A stretch of DNA of 64,000 nt from Odoribacter laneus YIT 12061 (lineage in GTDB: Bacteria > Bacteroidota > Bacteroidia > Bacteroidales > Marinifilaceae): NCBI RefSeq assembly GCF_000243215.1, contig NZ_JH594598.1, positions 72,031 to 136,030 on the forward strand, given 5' to 3'. Numbering within the stretch: the first letter of the stretch is position 1; every line of letters starts with the position of its first letter. Shown here one piece after another: positions 48,802 to 58,050 of the stretch. The notes beneath the pieces were generated by a model. The model saw only the letters and a program-made list of their open reading frames with translations. It did not search any database and had not been told where the DNA came from. The position numbers and the translations under genes were made by a program.

Positions 48802-50859
48802 TCAGTGAGAAGGTAAACAAATTACAATCCGGCAACCGGAAGTGTAATCAGAATCTACCTGAATCGTACCCCCTAGACGGGAAATAATGATACGACACAT
48901 ATATAATCCCAAACCAGTACCGGGCTTAAAGCTATCTATTTTCGTAAAACGCTCAAATACCCATTCCTGTTTATCCAAAGGAATACCCATACCGGTATCT
49001 GAAACAGCAATAATCAACTGTTGTTTCACCGAGTCCAAATGACAGCTCAAACGGATCTCTCCTTTTTCTGTAAATTTAGCAGCATTACTCAACAAATTAT
49101 CAAGCACACAAGAAAGGTAAAATGGATGAGTATAAAATAAAAATTCCTCCTCTTCAATGACTTCGATACACGATACCTCTTCAAAAGTGAATCGCTGCCT
49201 CAAGGCCCTTATTTTTTCTTTACAAAGAGAGCATACATCACACGGCTCCAGCGACAAAGGTTCCTCGGAACTGATAAGCCGGGACAATTCCAATATATTA
49301 TTTAACAGATAGGTCAGTTCTATGGTATTGTTTTGCATCAACCCCTGAAATTTCATTTTTTCTTCTGTAGAAAAAGAATCGTCCAGGATTAAATTGGAAA
49401 AACCATTAATGGCATTAAGTGGGGTTCGGATCTCATGACACATCGAATTTAAAAAAGCCGTTTTCATTTTTTCACTTTCCATTGCTTTCTCTCTCTGTTT
49501 CAAGACCTCAGCATTCGCCTTAAGCAGACATTCCTGCATATACCTAAGTTTGCGTACAACTCTCCGTTGATAAAGACTCCATCCTAGAGAAACCAGTAAA
49601 AGAGCTAACATACCGATCAATGCTATTTGCTTATTCCGATTTTCCAAACGGATTTTATCCAGCTGCAATTTATTGACATCAAAACGGGTCTGCATTTCAG
49701 CTAATTTGTGTTGGGCATCTTTGGCACGAATAGTGACCCGCAAACTATCACACTTACGGATAGCTTTGTAAGCACGCCGATAATCTCCAGTCTTTTCGTA
49801 CAACCTGGCTTGGACAAAATAAATAGAAGGCAAATTTACAGAATCGAACAACTGATAAAGTAGAGTCGAATCAATATAAGCAATGGCTTTCTTATAATCA
49901 CCCATATATTGATAATAGCGACTACTAACATCATATCTCTCACGCATTTGCTTTTTTTCTTTGGCCAACCGCATAAATTCCTGATAATATTCCGTCGCTT
50001 CTTCCTTGGTAATTAAATCACGTAAAAAAATCAGCTTAATATAAATAGACATTTTATATTTCGAATCATCATAAAAAGGACGCTGAAAAGTAGAAAGCAA
50101 CCTCGCTCCTTGTTGACTTAATTTTGCCATTTTCTTGATTTCGTCGGCAGCACGTTTGTCACGTTGGGATAAATACAAATCACTTAATTCAGAGCGACAC
50201 AACTCTTCAAAGTAAACCCTCTCTTCCAAGGGATAGTCCTCCAGCATCTTCAGTGTCCGTTCGATATAAGGGATAGCTTGAGCTATATTTTCATAGGCTC
50301 CGGTAATAAGCGAAGAATAATCAATGGAAAGGCCGGTAAGAAATTCCCACTCAATCCGCTCTTCCGGAGTCATCTGTTCTCCTTCTCTTTTTTTTAAACG
50401 CTCCAGTTCTTTATCTATAACGGTTAAAGAACTCGTAACCTTAATTTTTATCCAAATTGCCGAAACACGCAGATAAGAATTAAATAAAGCATTATGTTGC
50501 TCTGGAAGCACTTCTTTAGCAAGTTTTAGAATTTCTTGCATTTTTTTATCATTCCGGGCAGCATACCGTTTCATTAAGCGAATGAATGCCATCTTTTTAG
50601 TACACTCATCATTAGCTTTAATGGCTTCCGTAAGAGCACCTTGCCAGTAGTTAGTTGAAATACGAAGGGAATCAGCATATAAATCCGCTAAATGTACATA
50701 AATTTCAAGCCTCTGTTTTACATCGGGCGTAGTCTTTAACAAATTACGTAAACTATCAACCGGGGCTACCACCGCTTGTAAACGACAGGGGAACATCAAA
50801 AAAATACCGAAAAATAAGATTTCCAATATCTTTTTAGTTATCGGATCCCGCATAAACAT
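48802..50859 (-). CDS. TPR-containing sensor histidine kinase
   Basis: The 685-residue protein has a signal peptide or first membrane helix (about 11-29), a periplasmic helical region with TPR-like repeats (35-390), a membrane helix (about 408-428), a coiled coil, the HisKA box [17 protein letters not shown] and an ATPase domain (LLSNAAKFT, DTGMGIPLDKQEWVF, GTGLGLYMCRII). No receiver domain or adjacent response regulator is present. An ATG two codons in is an alternative start. The same architecture, broken, is found at 23156-24252. Confidence 0.9.
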   Translation of the reverse strand: MFMRDPITKKILEILFFGIFLMFPCRLQAVVAPVDSLRNLLKTTPDVKQRLEIYVHLADLYADSLRISTNYWQGALTEAIKANDECTKKMAFIRLMKRYAARNDKKMQEILKLAKEVLPEQHNALFNSYLRVSAIWIKIKVTSSLTVIDKELERLKKREGEQMTPEERIEWEFLTGLSIDYSSLITGAYENIAQAIPYIERTLKMLEDYPLEERVYFEELCRSELSDLYLSQRDKRAADEIKKMAKLSQQGARLLSTFQRPFYDDSKYKMSIYIKLIFLRDLITKEEATEYYQEFMRLAKEKKQMRERYDVSSRYYQYMGDYKKAIAYIDSTLLYQLFDSVNLPSIYFVQARLYEKTGDYRRAYKAIRKCDSLRVTIRAKDAQHKLAEMQTRFDVNKLQLDKIRLENRNKQIALIGMLALLLVSLGWSLYQRRVVRKLRYMQECLLKANAEVLKQREKAMESEKMKTAFLNSMCHEIRTPLNAINGFSNLILDDSFSTEEKMKFQGLMQNNTIELTYLLNNILELSRLISSEEPLSLEPCDVCSLCKEKIRALRQRFTFEEVSCIEVIEEEEFLFYTHPFYLSCVLDNLLSNAAKFTEKGEIRLSCHLDSVKQQLIIAVSDTGMGIPLDKQEWVFERFTKIDSFKPGTGLGLYMCRIIISRLGGTIQVDSDYTSGCRIVICLPSH

Positions 50860-50881
50860 ACCTATTATTTGATTTATGCTA

Positions 50882-50889
50882 CAAAATTA
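50882..50889 (-). promoter_or_regulatory. -7 promoter box of the TPR kinase gene
   Basis: The minus strand reads TAATTTTG, a perfect TAnnTTTG, 22 bases before the start codon. Confidence 0.5.
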
Positions 50890-51516
50890 GATATAATAAT
50901 ATATTATAAAAATTTCTTCTTTCTTTTTATAACCTATTTTTTCCTCAACCAACAGCTAATTTTACATCCCTCATCCAAGTGTAATCCAATTGATAATCTA
51001 CTTCTGACCCCAATTTTTTGTGTAAATCCGGTAATTTTACAGCCGCCGCAAAATAGTGATAATTCAATTATATATTTACCTTAGAACAAATTTTATAGGC
51101 AATACCGAAATAATTCCCACAATCCTGGAGCATCTTTCCCCTGAAAAGCAGAAGCATAAAAATAATGTATTGCCCCTAAAATTTATAATGTGTTCCATTA
51201 AGGGAATCAAAAGCTTAACTGATCTCCTTTTTTTATTTCTGCTCAAACAATTAAATCGATTACAGGCTTAATGATCCCAGACGACAGATCAATTTGAAGC
51301 AATACAGGATACGATCAACCTTTATCACCTCTTCGACAAAGGAAAATAAATATATCTAACGCATACAATTATTTAAAATTCTTTTAACTAAAGACATATT
51401 ACGATTGCTACCGGCTAAAAGAATTTTTATCTTCTCGCGGTTCCAAACAGGCTATCGGGGAATTAAATAGTACCAAACTTTCCTACGATGTATTCAGAAA
51501 AATATTTGCAATTCTC
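50890..51516. other. 627-base gap, possibly with a short gene remnant
   Basis: No intact gene is seen. From about 51405 to 51500 the plus strand carries an open stretch (YRLKEFLSSRGSKQAIGELN, then STKLSYDVFRKI) with a protein-like composition but no start and no family that I recognise, so it may be the leftover of a deleted gene. Confidence 0.3.
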
Positions 51517-51524
51517 TATATTTG
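51517..51524 (+). promoter_or_regulatory. -7 promoter box of the 508-residue protein gene
   Basis: TATATTTG is a perfect -7 box. The start point would lie near 51531, which rules out an ATG at 51488 and supports 51542 as the start of the next gene. Confidence 0.6.
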
Positions 51525-51541
51525 TAAAAAATCGTGCTGTC

Positions 51542-53065
51542 ATGAAAAATCAAGGTCAATGCAAATGGGGTTTGCTTTATAACGAATTTTCGATCTTATT
51601 GATTCAAACCTTTACCTCTCCTGAAATAAAAATTCCAAAGGGAAGTTTTATAAAACCTATAACAGAAGGGAATATAGACGAACAACTTTTTACCCACAAA
51701 GACAAAATCGTAAATCGCTACGAACTGGTAGGTTTTGATATTGACATCACTATTGACAAACCGAATACAGCCATCTTAAAAGGACATGTACACGTATGGG
51801 CAGCCGTATTCTTCAATACAACCGTTGAAATTTCTTATCGCATTATTGTCCCTCCCGGAGGAAAAATTAACGATACCTCTTTCTGCCAGATCAGTGAACC
51901 CTTTAATACAGATCAATTAATCGTCATTGCAGGCATTATACAACATGTAGAACATTGGGTGTATAATCAAGAAGCCGAAAAACAAGAGATAGACGGGGCG
52001 CTGAAAAAAGTAAAATTCTGCAATCTTCATCTCAATGCAGAGGGACAATATTGCGAAAAAGTTGCACAAGAGCCCCAAATCACGTTCGAAGAAATACAAA
52101 AACGTTACCGGAAATTTTTCGATACATCTTCCGAAAATAAATTTTATTACCCGGCCCATAATTATATATTTATTGATATCTGGGAATCCATAGGTCATCA
52201 AGGCGATATCAATTTTTCACATATGCAGGAAGACGATATCATCCAACACATAGAAACAGCTCATCAGGCAGAACTGGTTGGATTAATGACTCTTTATCCT
52301 GAAGAATGGCCTTACCGAATGGACTCCAGCTTTAAAGAGGTTTGCGGCAAAAATATAGCTATCGACACCGACGACTTGGTTCTAACCAACGAAAACATGA
52401 GCGTCGTTTTCGGTACCTATGGAAAAAGAGGCAACGAAGCTCCCACCGACTGGCAAGAACATTTGGGCAGAAGAGACCGCTATCATGTTAGCTGGCCCGA
52501 ATATCTTGTCTTGTTGGAAATTTTATTAGCTAAAAAACATACAATCAATTATGTGTTGAATAAATATATTTATAATTCCAGAAATGCCGGAAATGAAAAT
52601 ATTCACAATATGATTGAACAAAATGCACGTCTCAGTGTAAAATTATCCAACATCCTGCTAGAGTTGGATTCTGTCCGCTACCTGCGGTATATGTCGCACA
52701 AACATATGTTTTATGAAACAGCCCGGAATTTAAAAATTGAAGAAGATGAAAAACAATTGGATAAAATCCTCAGGCGAGTAGATAAATCCTTGAATAATGC
52801 CAATAATGTCATCGAGATACGACAATCCAACGACACGAAATATATCCTTCTGTTTATTTCTGTCGCTTCCCTTTTTAGTGTAGTTTTACAGGGTGAAAAT
52901 GTACCTTTACTGGCCGGTTTATCCAAAGCTCTTGGACGACAGACAGCCATTGTTTTGGTTATAATTACCTCTATTGGTATAGCATATGGACTGATCGTCC
53001 TGCTGAAAATGACAGTCCGCTATATAAAACAAAGAAAAATTTATAAACGCGATAATTATTCTTAA
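51542..53065 (+). CDS. Large C-terminally membrane-anchored protein, family unknown
   Basis: The 507- to 508-residue protein is not recognised. The N-terminal 130 residues are beta-rich (GFDIDITIDKPNTAILKGHV, VEISYRIIVPPGGKI), the middle is mixed with many Trp, Tyr and His residues (YHVSWPEYLVLLEILLAKKH), followed by a coiled coil (EEDEKQLDKILRRVDKSLNN) and two membrane helices near the end (YILLFISVASLFSVVL and TAIVLVIITSIGIAYGLIVL) with a basic tail. The long helix plus two-helix hairpin recalls CorA-like channels, but the GMN motif is absent. The next gene starts one base after its stop, so translation is coupled. Confidence 0.75.
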   Translation: MKNQGQCKWGLLYNEFSILLIQTFTSPEIKIPKGSFIKPITEGNIDEQLFTHKDKIVNRYELVGFDIDITIDKPNTAILKGHVHVWAAVFFNTTVEISYRIIVPPGGKINDTSFCQISEPFNTDQLIVIAGIIQHVEHWVYNQEAEKQEIDGALKKVKFCNLHLNAEGQYCEKVAQEPQITFEEIQKRYRKFFDTSSENKFYYPAHNYIFIDIWESIGHQGDINFSHMQEDDIIQHIETAHQAELVGLMTLYPEEWPYRMDSSFKEVCGKNIAIDTDDLVLTNENMSVVFGTYGKRGNEAPTDWQEHLGRRDRYHVSWPEYLVLLEILLAKKHTINYVLNKYIYNSRNAGNENIHNMIEQNARLSVKLSNILLELDSVRYLRYMSHKHMFYETARNLKIEEDEKQLDKILRRVDKSLNNANNVIEIRQSNDTKYILLFISVASLFSVVLQGENVPLLAGLSKALGRQTAIVLVIITSIGIAYGLIVLLKMTVRYIKQRKIYKRDNYS

Positions 53066-53066
53066 A

Positions 53067-53549
53067 ATGATTCGAAAATACACCACAACAGACCGATTAG
53101 CCCTTTGTGAATTTTTTTCCGCTCTTATAGAAGCACACAAAGCTTATATTTCACACGGAGAACTCCAAATGGGAATTGCTACAGACCGGGGACAACTGGC
53201 GCAGGATTACAAGACAAAATGGCTTCAATATCTGGACAGGCAATCCGGCAATCCTGAAAATACGATCCTATTGTATGAAGAAAAAGGGGAAATAGTGGGA
53301 TTTACCTTATTCGGTATTTCAAATGACGGAGCTGAACCTTATGGGGTCGTTTTCGATTTAGGAGTCGCCCCGGCACACCGGGGAAAACATATCGGACAGC
53401 AATTACTGACCCAAGCCTTAGACAGCCTCAAAGCACAAGGAATACAAAACTGTTACCTGGAATCGGGTATAGATAATCATTCTGCCCACGATTTTTTCCG
53501 GAAAAACGGTTTTACTGCTGTATCCGAAATTTTTCGCCTAAAATTTTAG
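53067..53549 (+). CDS. GNAT-family N-acetyltransferase
   Basis: The 160-residue protein is a single GNAT domain. Motif A, with the acetyl-CoA pyrophosphate loop, is LGVAPAHRGKHIGQQLLTQA (about 91-110), preceded by the beta strand YGVVFD, and motif B holds YLESGIDNHSAHDFFRKNGF. The acceptor is unknown. The ATG follows the stop of the 508-residue membrane protein by one base, so the pair is almost surely one operon. The inverted-repeat element at 53549 starts at its stop codon and may act as its terminator. Confidence 0.88.
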   Translation: MIRKYTTTDRLALCEFFSALIEAHKAYISHGELQMGIATDRGQLAQDYKTKWLQYLDRQSGNPENTILLYEEKGEIVGFTLFGISNDGAEPYGVVFDLGVAPAHRGKHIGQQLLTQALDSLKAQGIQNCYLESGIDNHSAHDFFRKNGFTAVSEIFRLKF

Positions 53550-53705
53550 CAAAGAGGGACGGACCTTTTTGGCTGATTTTTATGAAGAATAAAAAGGAAC
53601 TTATTCTGGTTAATTAGAATAATTTCTAATTTAGAGCGAAAATAGTTTTTATTTAAATTAAAAAATAGAAAGATTTGATAAAAATCAGCCAAAAAGGTCC
53701 GTCCC
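53549..53705. mobile_element. MITE-like element with perfect 28-base inverted ends
   Basis: The arms 53556-53583 and 53678-53705 are perfect inverted repeats of 28 bases, beginning GGGACGGACC and enclosing 94 A/T-rich bases without a gene. The first 23 bases (53549-53571) recur exactly at 45718-45740. This fits a REP- or MITE-type non-autonomous repeat; no target-site duplication is obvious. Between convergent genes it can also serve as a bidirectional terminator. Confidence 0.75.
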
Positions 53706-53718
53706 CTTGGAGGGGGGA

Positions 53719-54987
53719 TTATGGGATTAGTTTACTACTCACCCGGTTGTTCCCCGTATTCTCATACCAATTCTGACACTGTTTTCCTCCGGATTGAGCC
53801 CAAGCCGCAAAGTTCGGGTAAGCCAAAGTAAACTCAACTTTTTCATAAGCATGCGGAATAGCGGCAGGCACTTTTATTCCCCAAATTAAATGAGTGTTCG
53901 AAGTGTAAAAATCATTCGATTTATCGGTATTCGAGCTTTCATTTCTATATTTTACGTACGTAACCTGATCAAAGAGAACCGGCTTATAACCGTTAATATG
54001 AATTTCTTTTCGAACAGATGAATTTCCAATAAAGAAATCAAAAGAATCGTATAACACTTTATTTAAAGGCAAAGGATCTTTTAAGTAGAGCATATAAGCA
54101 ACTTCGACTAAATCTTTTTCCGCCATTTCATATCCCGGCTCTGTATTCAAATATTGTCCACCAGCAGGACAGTTTGCATTATTTTTCACCTCTTTAAAAA
54201 GGAAAAGAGCATCATCCCCATTGGCAGGCTTTACAGCAACAAAATCACAAGAAGGAGAAGCATTCACGCTATTGTAAGGAACAATTTCGTCAATATCCGT
54301 ACTTTTCACACCCATTAAATGCAAATAAAATTCATAAGGGAAGATCCCTCCGACAGCGTTTATACGCACACCGACTAAGATCGCTTCTACTTTATTCTTC
54401 TTGTCTATATACAACTGAACTTTAAAATTAGCGACAAGATCGTTTAAATCGTAATCTCCATATTCCGGCCATAAATCTTCAAACATCAGAGTACCCCATC
54501 CGTTCGCAGGATAATAAATCACATTATCTTTACGGTCAGCATTAGGCTTTTCATCCGTCGAACCGGGAATAGCGGTTACACCCGCTATACATTCTTTACT
54601 ATCTGCCGGAACACGATAAGAAACGACACCTTCCAGAAGCGGAAGTTCCTGCATAGCAGATAATCCATTCTCTGTTTCATATTGCACATACAAAGTTTTC
54701 GCTGCGGCAGGCACATTTAAAGTTACCTGATCTACTCCTTCTCCCACCATAAAAGAGGCAAAAGGAGCTGCCTTCGGAGAGAGTGCAACATATATTCTGG
54801 AATCATGTTGGGATGTAAAATCACAACGGATATCTACCGAGGTCTTCCAGTCGAATCCTGCAGGAATTTTCAAATCTGTCACTTTATCCTGCTTTGTCCC
54901 GTTCAAAGAATCCGACTTGACGCAGGCAGAAAGTAAAAAAGAAAAGAAAAAGAAGACCAAAACGATTTTAAATAAAAACATTTTCAT
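53719..54987 (-). CDS. LruC-domain lipoprotein
   Basis: The 422-residue protein starts with a lipoprotein signal (FFFFSFLLSAC, Cys 22). A beta-rich N-terminal half (about 30-170) is followed by the LruC domain (about 170-420), recognised from LMFEDLWPEYGDYDLNDLVA, an Asp-rich calcium-loop-like stretch, and HLIWGIKVPAAIPHAYEKVE near the end. LruC domains occur in surface or secreted proteins of Bacteroidetes and related bacteria, often called DUF4842, with unknown function. It stands alone. Confidence 0.85.
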   Translation of the reverse strand: MKMFLFKIVLVFFFFSFLLSACVKSDSLNGTKQDKVTDLKIPAGFDWKTSVDIRCDFTSQHDSRIYVALSPKAAPFASFMVGEGVDQVTLNVPAAAKTLYVQYETENGLSAMQELPLLEGVVSYRVPADSKECIAGVTAIPGSTDEKPNADRKDNVIYYPANGWGTLMFEDLWPEYGDYDLNDLVANFKVQLYIDKKNKVEAILVGVRINAVGGIFPYEFYLHLMGVKSTDIDEIVPYNSVNASPSCDFVAVKPANGDDALFLFKEVKNNANCPAGGQYLNTEPGYEMAEKDLVEVAYMLYLKDPLPLNKVLYDSFDFFIGNSSVRKEIHINGYKPVLFDQVTYVKYRNESSNTDKSNDFYTSNTHLIWGIKVPAAIPHAYEKVEFTLAYPNFAAWAQSGGKQCQNWYENTGNNRVSSKLIP

Positions 54988-55188
54988 AACCTTCTTATTT
55001 TATTATTAATACGAGATAAAGATACAATATTAATAAAACAAAACAAATCTTATCCACTTGAAAATGAATTTATTATTTTTCTATTTCCAAACTACTTAAA
55101 AAACACCCTGAACTTTTTGTTTAATACTTTCAGCATATCGAAAGAAGAGAGGCTTTTTATAAAAATTCTTTTCCGGCTTATCAGGGAT

Positions 55189-56331
55189 TCACTTTTTTCC
55201 TAAAATAAATCTTAAATCCTTTACGATTTGCCTGGCAAACCGCTCTGAAGCTCCCGGTTCTCCCAAACGTCGATTGAGCTCCTCATAATTTTTTAACATT
55301 TTTTGCCGCACAGGTCCTTCAGGAAGAATTTGCTGTAATTCTTTTTTTATATTTTTTTCATTTAGTTGCTGCATCAGAAGTTCCTTGACCACCTCCTGCC
55401 CCATAATTAAATTAACCAACGAAATATAACGGACCTTGACAAAAAGCTTAAATAACAAATAACTAAAGGCTCCTCCTTCTCCGCTATAACATACCACCTG
55501 AGGAGTTTTCAAAATAGCCGTTTCGAGAGTAGCTGTGCCGGAAGTAACCAAAGCAGCCCGGGACTGTTTCAATAACCGATAGGTTTGCCCATAGATAACG
55601 GGAACATTCATCCCTTTCAAATAAGGTTCATAATCTTCCTCTGTCATAGAAGGAGCACCTGCTATAATAAATTGATAGTCCGGGAAATGCCTGGTCATAC
55701 ACAACATTTTCGGTAATACATGTTTCAATTCCTGCGAACGGCTTCCGGCCAACAAAGCGATGATCGGCTTATCGGGCAACTGATAGCAAGTAATGAATTC
55801 TGAAAAACGCTCAGCCTGGTGAGGGCGCAACGCAATAGCGTCGACCAAAGGATTCCCCTCGTAATCTACCGGATAATTATATTTTTGGTAAAATTCCTTC
55901 TCGAAAGGAAAAATGACATACATCCGGTCGACATATTTTTTGATTTTTTTCACCCGGCCTGTATTCCAGGCCCACAATTTAGGAGAAATATAATAGAATA
56001 CAGTAAAACCAGCAGATTTAGCAAATTTAGCTACCCTCAAGTTAAAACCGGCATAATCGACCAGAATTAATACATCGGGTTGCCATTCTGTAATATCCTT
56101 ACAACACAAGCGAATATTTTCTTTAATTTTACCCAGATTTTTCAACACGGTCAGGAATCCCATAATGGCCGTATCTTTATAATGACGTACGATTTCACAT
56201 CCGGCTTCCCTCATCATATCTCCACCCCAACCGCGAAACTGAGCCTGCTCATCATTCCGTTTTAAACCTTTCATCAAATTAGAAGCATGTAAATCTCCCG
56301 ATGCCTCCCCGGATATAATATAATATTTCAT
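55189..56331 (-). CDS. lpxB: Lipid-A-disaccharide synthase LpxB
   Basis: LpxB condenses UDP-2,3-diacylglucosamine with lipid X to make the lipid A disaccharide at the inner membrane. The 380-residue protein has the family opening YYIISGEASGDLHASNLMKG, KYVDRMYVIFPFEKEFYQKY, the sugar-nucleotide site LLAGSRSQELKHVLP and TSGTATLETAILKTPQVVCY. The length is normal. The gene is divergent from mtaB; a -7 box at 56415-56422 serves it. Confidence 0.96.
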   Translation of the reverse strand: MKYYIISGEASGDLHASNLMKGLKRNDEQAQFRGWGGDMMREAGCEIVRHYKDTAIMGFLTVLKNLGKIKENIRLCCKDITEWQPDVLILVDYAGFNLRVAKFAKSAGFTVFYYISPKLWAWNTGRVKKIKKYVDRMYVIFPFEKEFYQKYNYPVDYEGNPLVDAIALRPHQAERFSEFITCYQLPDKPIIALLAGSRSQELKHVLPKMLCMTRHFPDYQFIIAGAPSMTEEDYEPYLKGMNVPVIYGQTYRLLKQSRAALVTSGTATLETAILKTPQVVCYSGEGGAFSYLLFKLFVKVRYISLVNLIMGQEVVKELLMQQLNEKNIKKELQQILPEGPVRQKMLKNYEELNRRLGEPGASERFARQIVKDLRFILGKK

Positions 56332-56414
56332 GTAAATCAGAATTTACGTTAGGCAGATTACAGCTTCCCAATCACTTATCTTCCCTCAAGCCCTTCAGCC
56401 GTAACTTTCTTTTG

Positions 56415-56422
56415 CAAAGATA
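56415..56422 (-). promoter_or_regulatory. -7 promoter box of lpxB
   Basis: The minus strand reads TATCTTTG, a perfect TAnnTTTG. It lies 84 bases before the lpxB start and 20 bases from the opposing mtaB box, so the two promoters are back to back. Confidence 0.5.
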
Positions 56423-56442
56423 AAAAATACACTCAAAATAAT

Positions 56443-56450
56443 TACTTTTG
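56443..56450 (+). promoter_or_regulatory. -7 promoter box of mtaB
   Basis: TACTTTTG is a perfect TAnnTTTG. Because transcription would begin near 56457, the ATG at 56448 inside the box cannot be used, and the start at 56469 is preferred. Confidence 0.6.
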
Positions 56451-56468
56451 CCCCAAATTAAGACGGAT

Positions 56469-57752
56469 ATGATTTTGAAAGGGAAAAAGGCAGCTTATAT
56501 TACTTTGGGTTGCAAATTAAATTTTTCGGAAACCTCTACCATTAAACACAGTCTGGAAGAAGCAGGTGTAATAACCGTAGGAGAAAAAGAAGGAGCAGAT
56601 ATTTTTATCATCAATACCTGTAGTGTCACGGATATGGCAGAACACAAAGGCCGGCAGCTGATCCGTAAAATTATCCACCGATATCCGCATGCTTATATTG
56701 TGGTCGTAGGCTGTTATGCCCAGTTAAGAGCGAAAGAAATACTGGAAATCACAGGGGTAAATCTGGTATTGGGAGCTGCCGAAAAGTTCAAAGTACGTCA
56801 GCATTTAGAAGCTTACAATACACCGGTCGAAAGAGAAATCCACTCCTGCGATATTTTTCAACTGTCTGGATTCGATTTAGCTTATTCTTTTGGAGACCGT
56901 ACCCGTTGTTTTTTGAAAATACAAGATGGATGTGATTATTTTTGTACGTATTGTACCATCCCTTTTGCCCGGGGAAAAAGCCGCAGCGCTTCTATTGCCC
57001 AAGTCCTACAAGCCGTAAAAACCGTCGCTTTAAAAGGTATTAAAGAAGTGATACTGACCGGAGTGAATACGGGAGATTTCGGGCGAGGTTCGTCGGAAAG
57101 TTTTAGAGAATTGCTTGTAGCCCTGGATCAGTGCGCAGAAATGGAACGTTTTCGGATTTCTTCCATTGAACCCAATTTACTCACGGACGAAATTTTACAA
57201 TTTGTAGCTTCTTCCCGCAAATTTATGCCACATTTTCATATTCCTCTTCAGTCAGGCAATAATGAAGTACTACAACTCATGAAAAGGAGATACACCCGCG
57301 AACTTTTTGCGGAAAAAATAAATAAAATCCGGCAGCTCTGTCCCGATGCTTTTATCGGAGTAGATGTTATTGCCGGAATGAGAGGGGAAACAGAAGCACA
57401 TTTTGAAGATACCTATCGTTTTATTGAAAATCTAGATATTTCCCAGCTACATGTCTTTCCCTATTCGGAAAGGGCTGGTACAAAAGCACTGGAAATTCCA
57501 GAGACTGTACTTCCTCAGGAAAAACACAGACGGGTCAATCTCCTTCTCAAACTCTCCGAGGCAAAATTATCTCACTTCTATCAACGTTTTATCGGACAAA
57601 CCCGCCCTGTACTGTGGGAAGACAATCTGGTAAACGGAATGATTTGTGGGTTTACCGACAATTATATCCGGGTCGAATCACCTTACCAGGCAGAATGGAA
57701 AAATCAAATTTTACCCTTTACTCTAAAAACAGAGACTTTTAGAAAAGAATAA
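56469..57752 (+). CDS. mtaB: tRNA (t6A37) methylthiotransferase MtaB
   Basis: MtaB is a radical-SAM enzyme that converts t6A37 to ms2t6A37 in tRNA. The 427-residue protein has the N-terminal methylthiotransferase domain with cluster cysteines in TLGCKLNFSE, NTCSVTD and VVGCYAQL, the radical-SAM motif CDYFCTYCTIP (about 154-164), and a C-terminal TRAM-like domain. The starting sequence AYITLGCKLN distinguishes it from MiaB and RimO. It modifies the product of TsaD, which is encoded 13 kb away. The start is fixed by the promoter box at 56443-56450. Confidence 0.95.
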   Translation: MILKGKKAAYITLGCKLNFSETSTIKHSLEEAGVITVGEKEGADIFIINTCSVTDMAEHKGRQLIRKIIHRYPHAYIVVVGCYAQLRAKEILEITGVNLVLGAAEKFKVRQHLEAYNTPVEREIHSCDIFQLSGFDLAYSFGDRTRCFLKIQDGCDYFCTYCTIPFARGKSRSASIAQVLQAVKTVALKGIKEVILTGVNTGDFGRGSSESFRELLVALDQCAEMERFRISSIEPNLLTDEILQFVASSRKFMPHFHIPLQSGNNEVLQLMKRRYTRELFAEKINKIRQLCPDAFIGVDVIAGMRGETEAHFEDTYRFIENLDISQLHVFPYSERAGTKALEIPETVLPQEKHRRVNLLLKLSEAKLSHFYQRFIGQTRPVLWEDNLVNGMICGFTDNYIRVESPYQAEWKNQILPFTLKTETFRKE

Positions 57753-57892
57753 ATCCGGAAAACTAAATTTGTTTTGTTTATAAAACAATACAAACTTAAA
57801 TTGATTCAAAAATACTTGTATTAACACCTTTAAATACTATAATTATTGTAGGTATTTAACAATATTTAATTAGACTGATCTCGACAAAACTG

Positions 57893-57978
57893 TATCTTTG
57901 TAAAAGAAATTTTTCATAGTTTGTTTCTGTTTAGGGTTAGTAGTTATAAGTCGTTGGTTTTGCCAACGACTTATTTTA
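57893..57978 (+). ncRNA. Candidate small RNA or attenuated leader
   Basis: A perfect -7 box TATCTTTG (57893-57900) is followed after about 45 bases by a 12-bp perfect hairpin (57946-57957 with 57963-57974, 5-base loop) and TTTA T-rich sequence. No start codon opens a frame between them. The transcript would be about 65-70 bases long. A second promoter box (58015-58022) lies downstream for the epimerase gene, so this RNA can be separate from that message. Confidence 0.45.
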
Positions 57979-58014
57979 TTCTCCTTTCTTCTTACGGGAA
58001 GAAATTTTATTTTA

Positions 58015-58022
58015 TATTTTTG
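58015..58022 (+). promoter_or_regulatory. -7 promoter box of the epimerase gene
   Basis: TATTTTTG matches TAnnTTTG, 28 bases before the ATG. No -33 TTTG stands at 19 bases. Confidence 0.45.
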
Positions 58023-58050
58023 TTCGGTAAAACAACTAAACTCTTACATC

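Noticed and set aside
50869-51271. Two overlapping 71-codon frames in the gap after the TPR kinase
   Set aside because: Their translations are low-complexity, without a promoter or a plausible protein composition; the first overlaps the kinase promoter.
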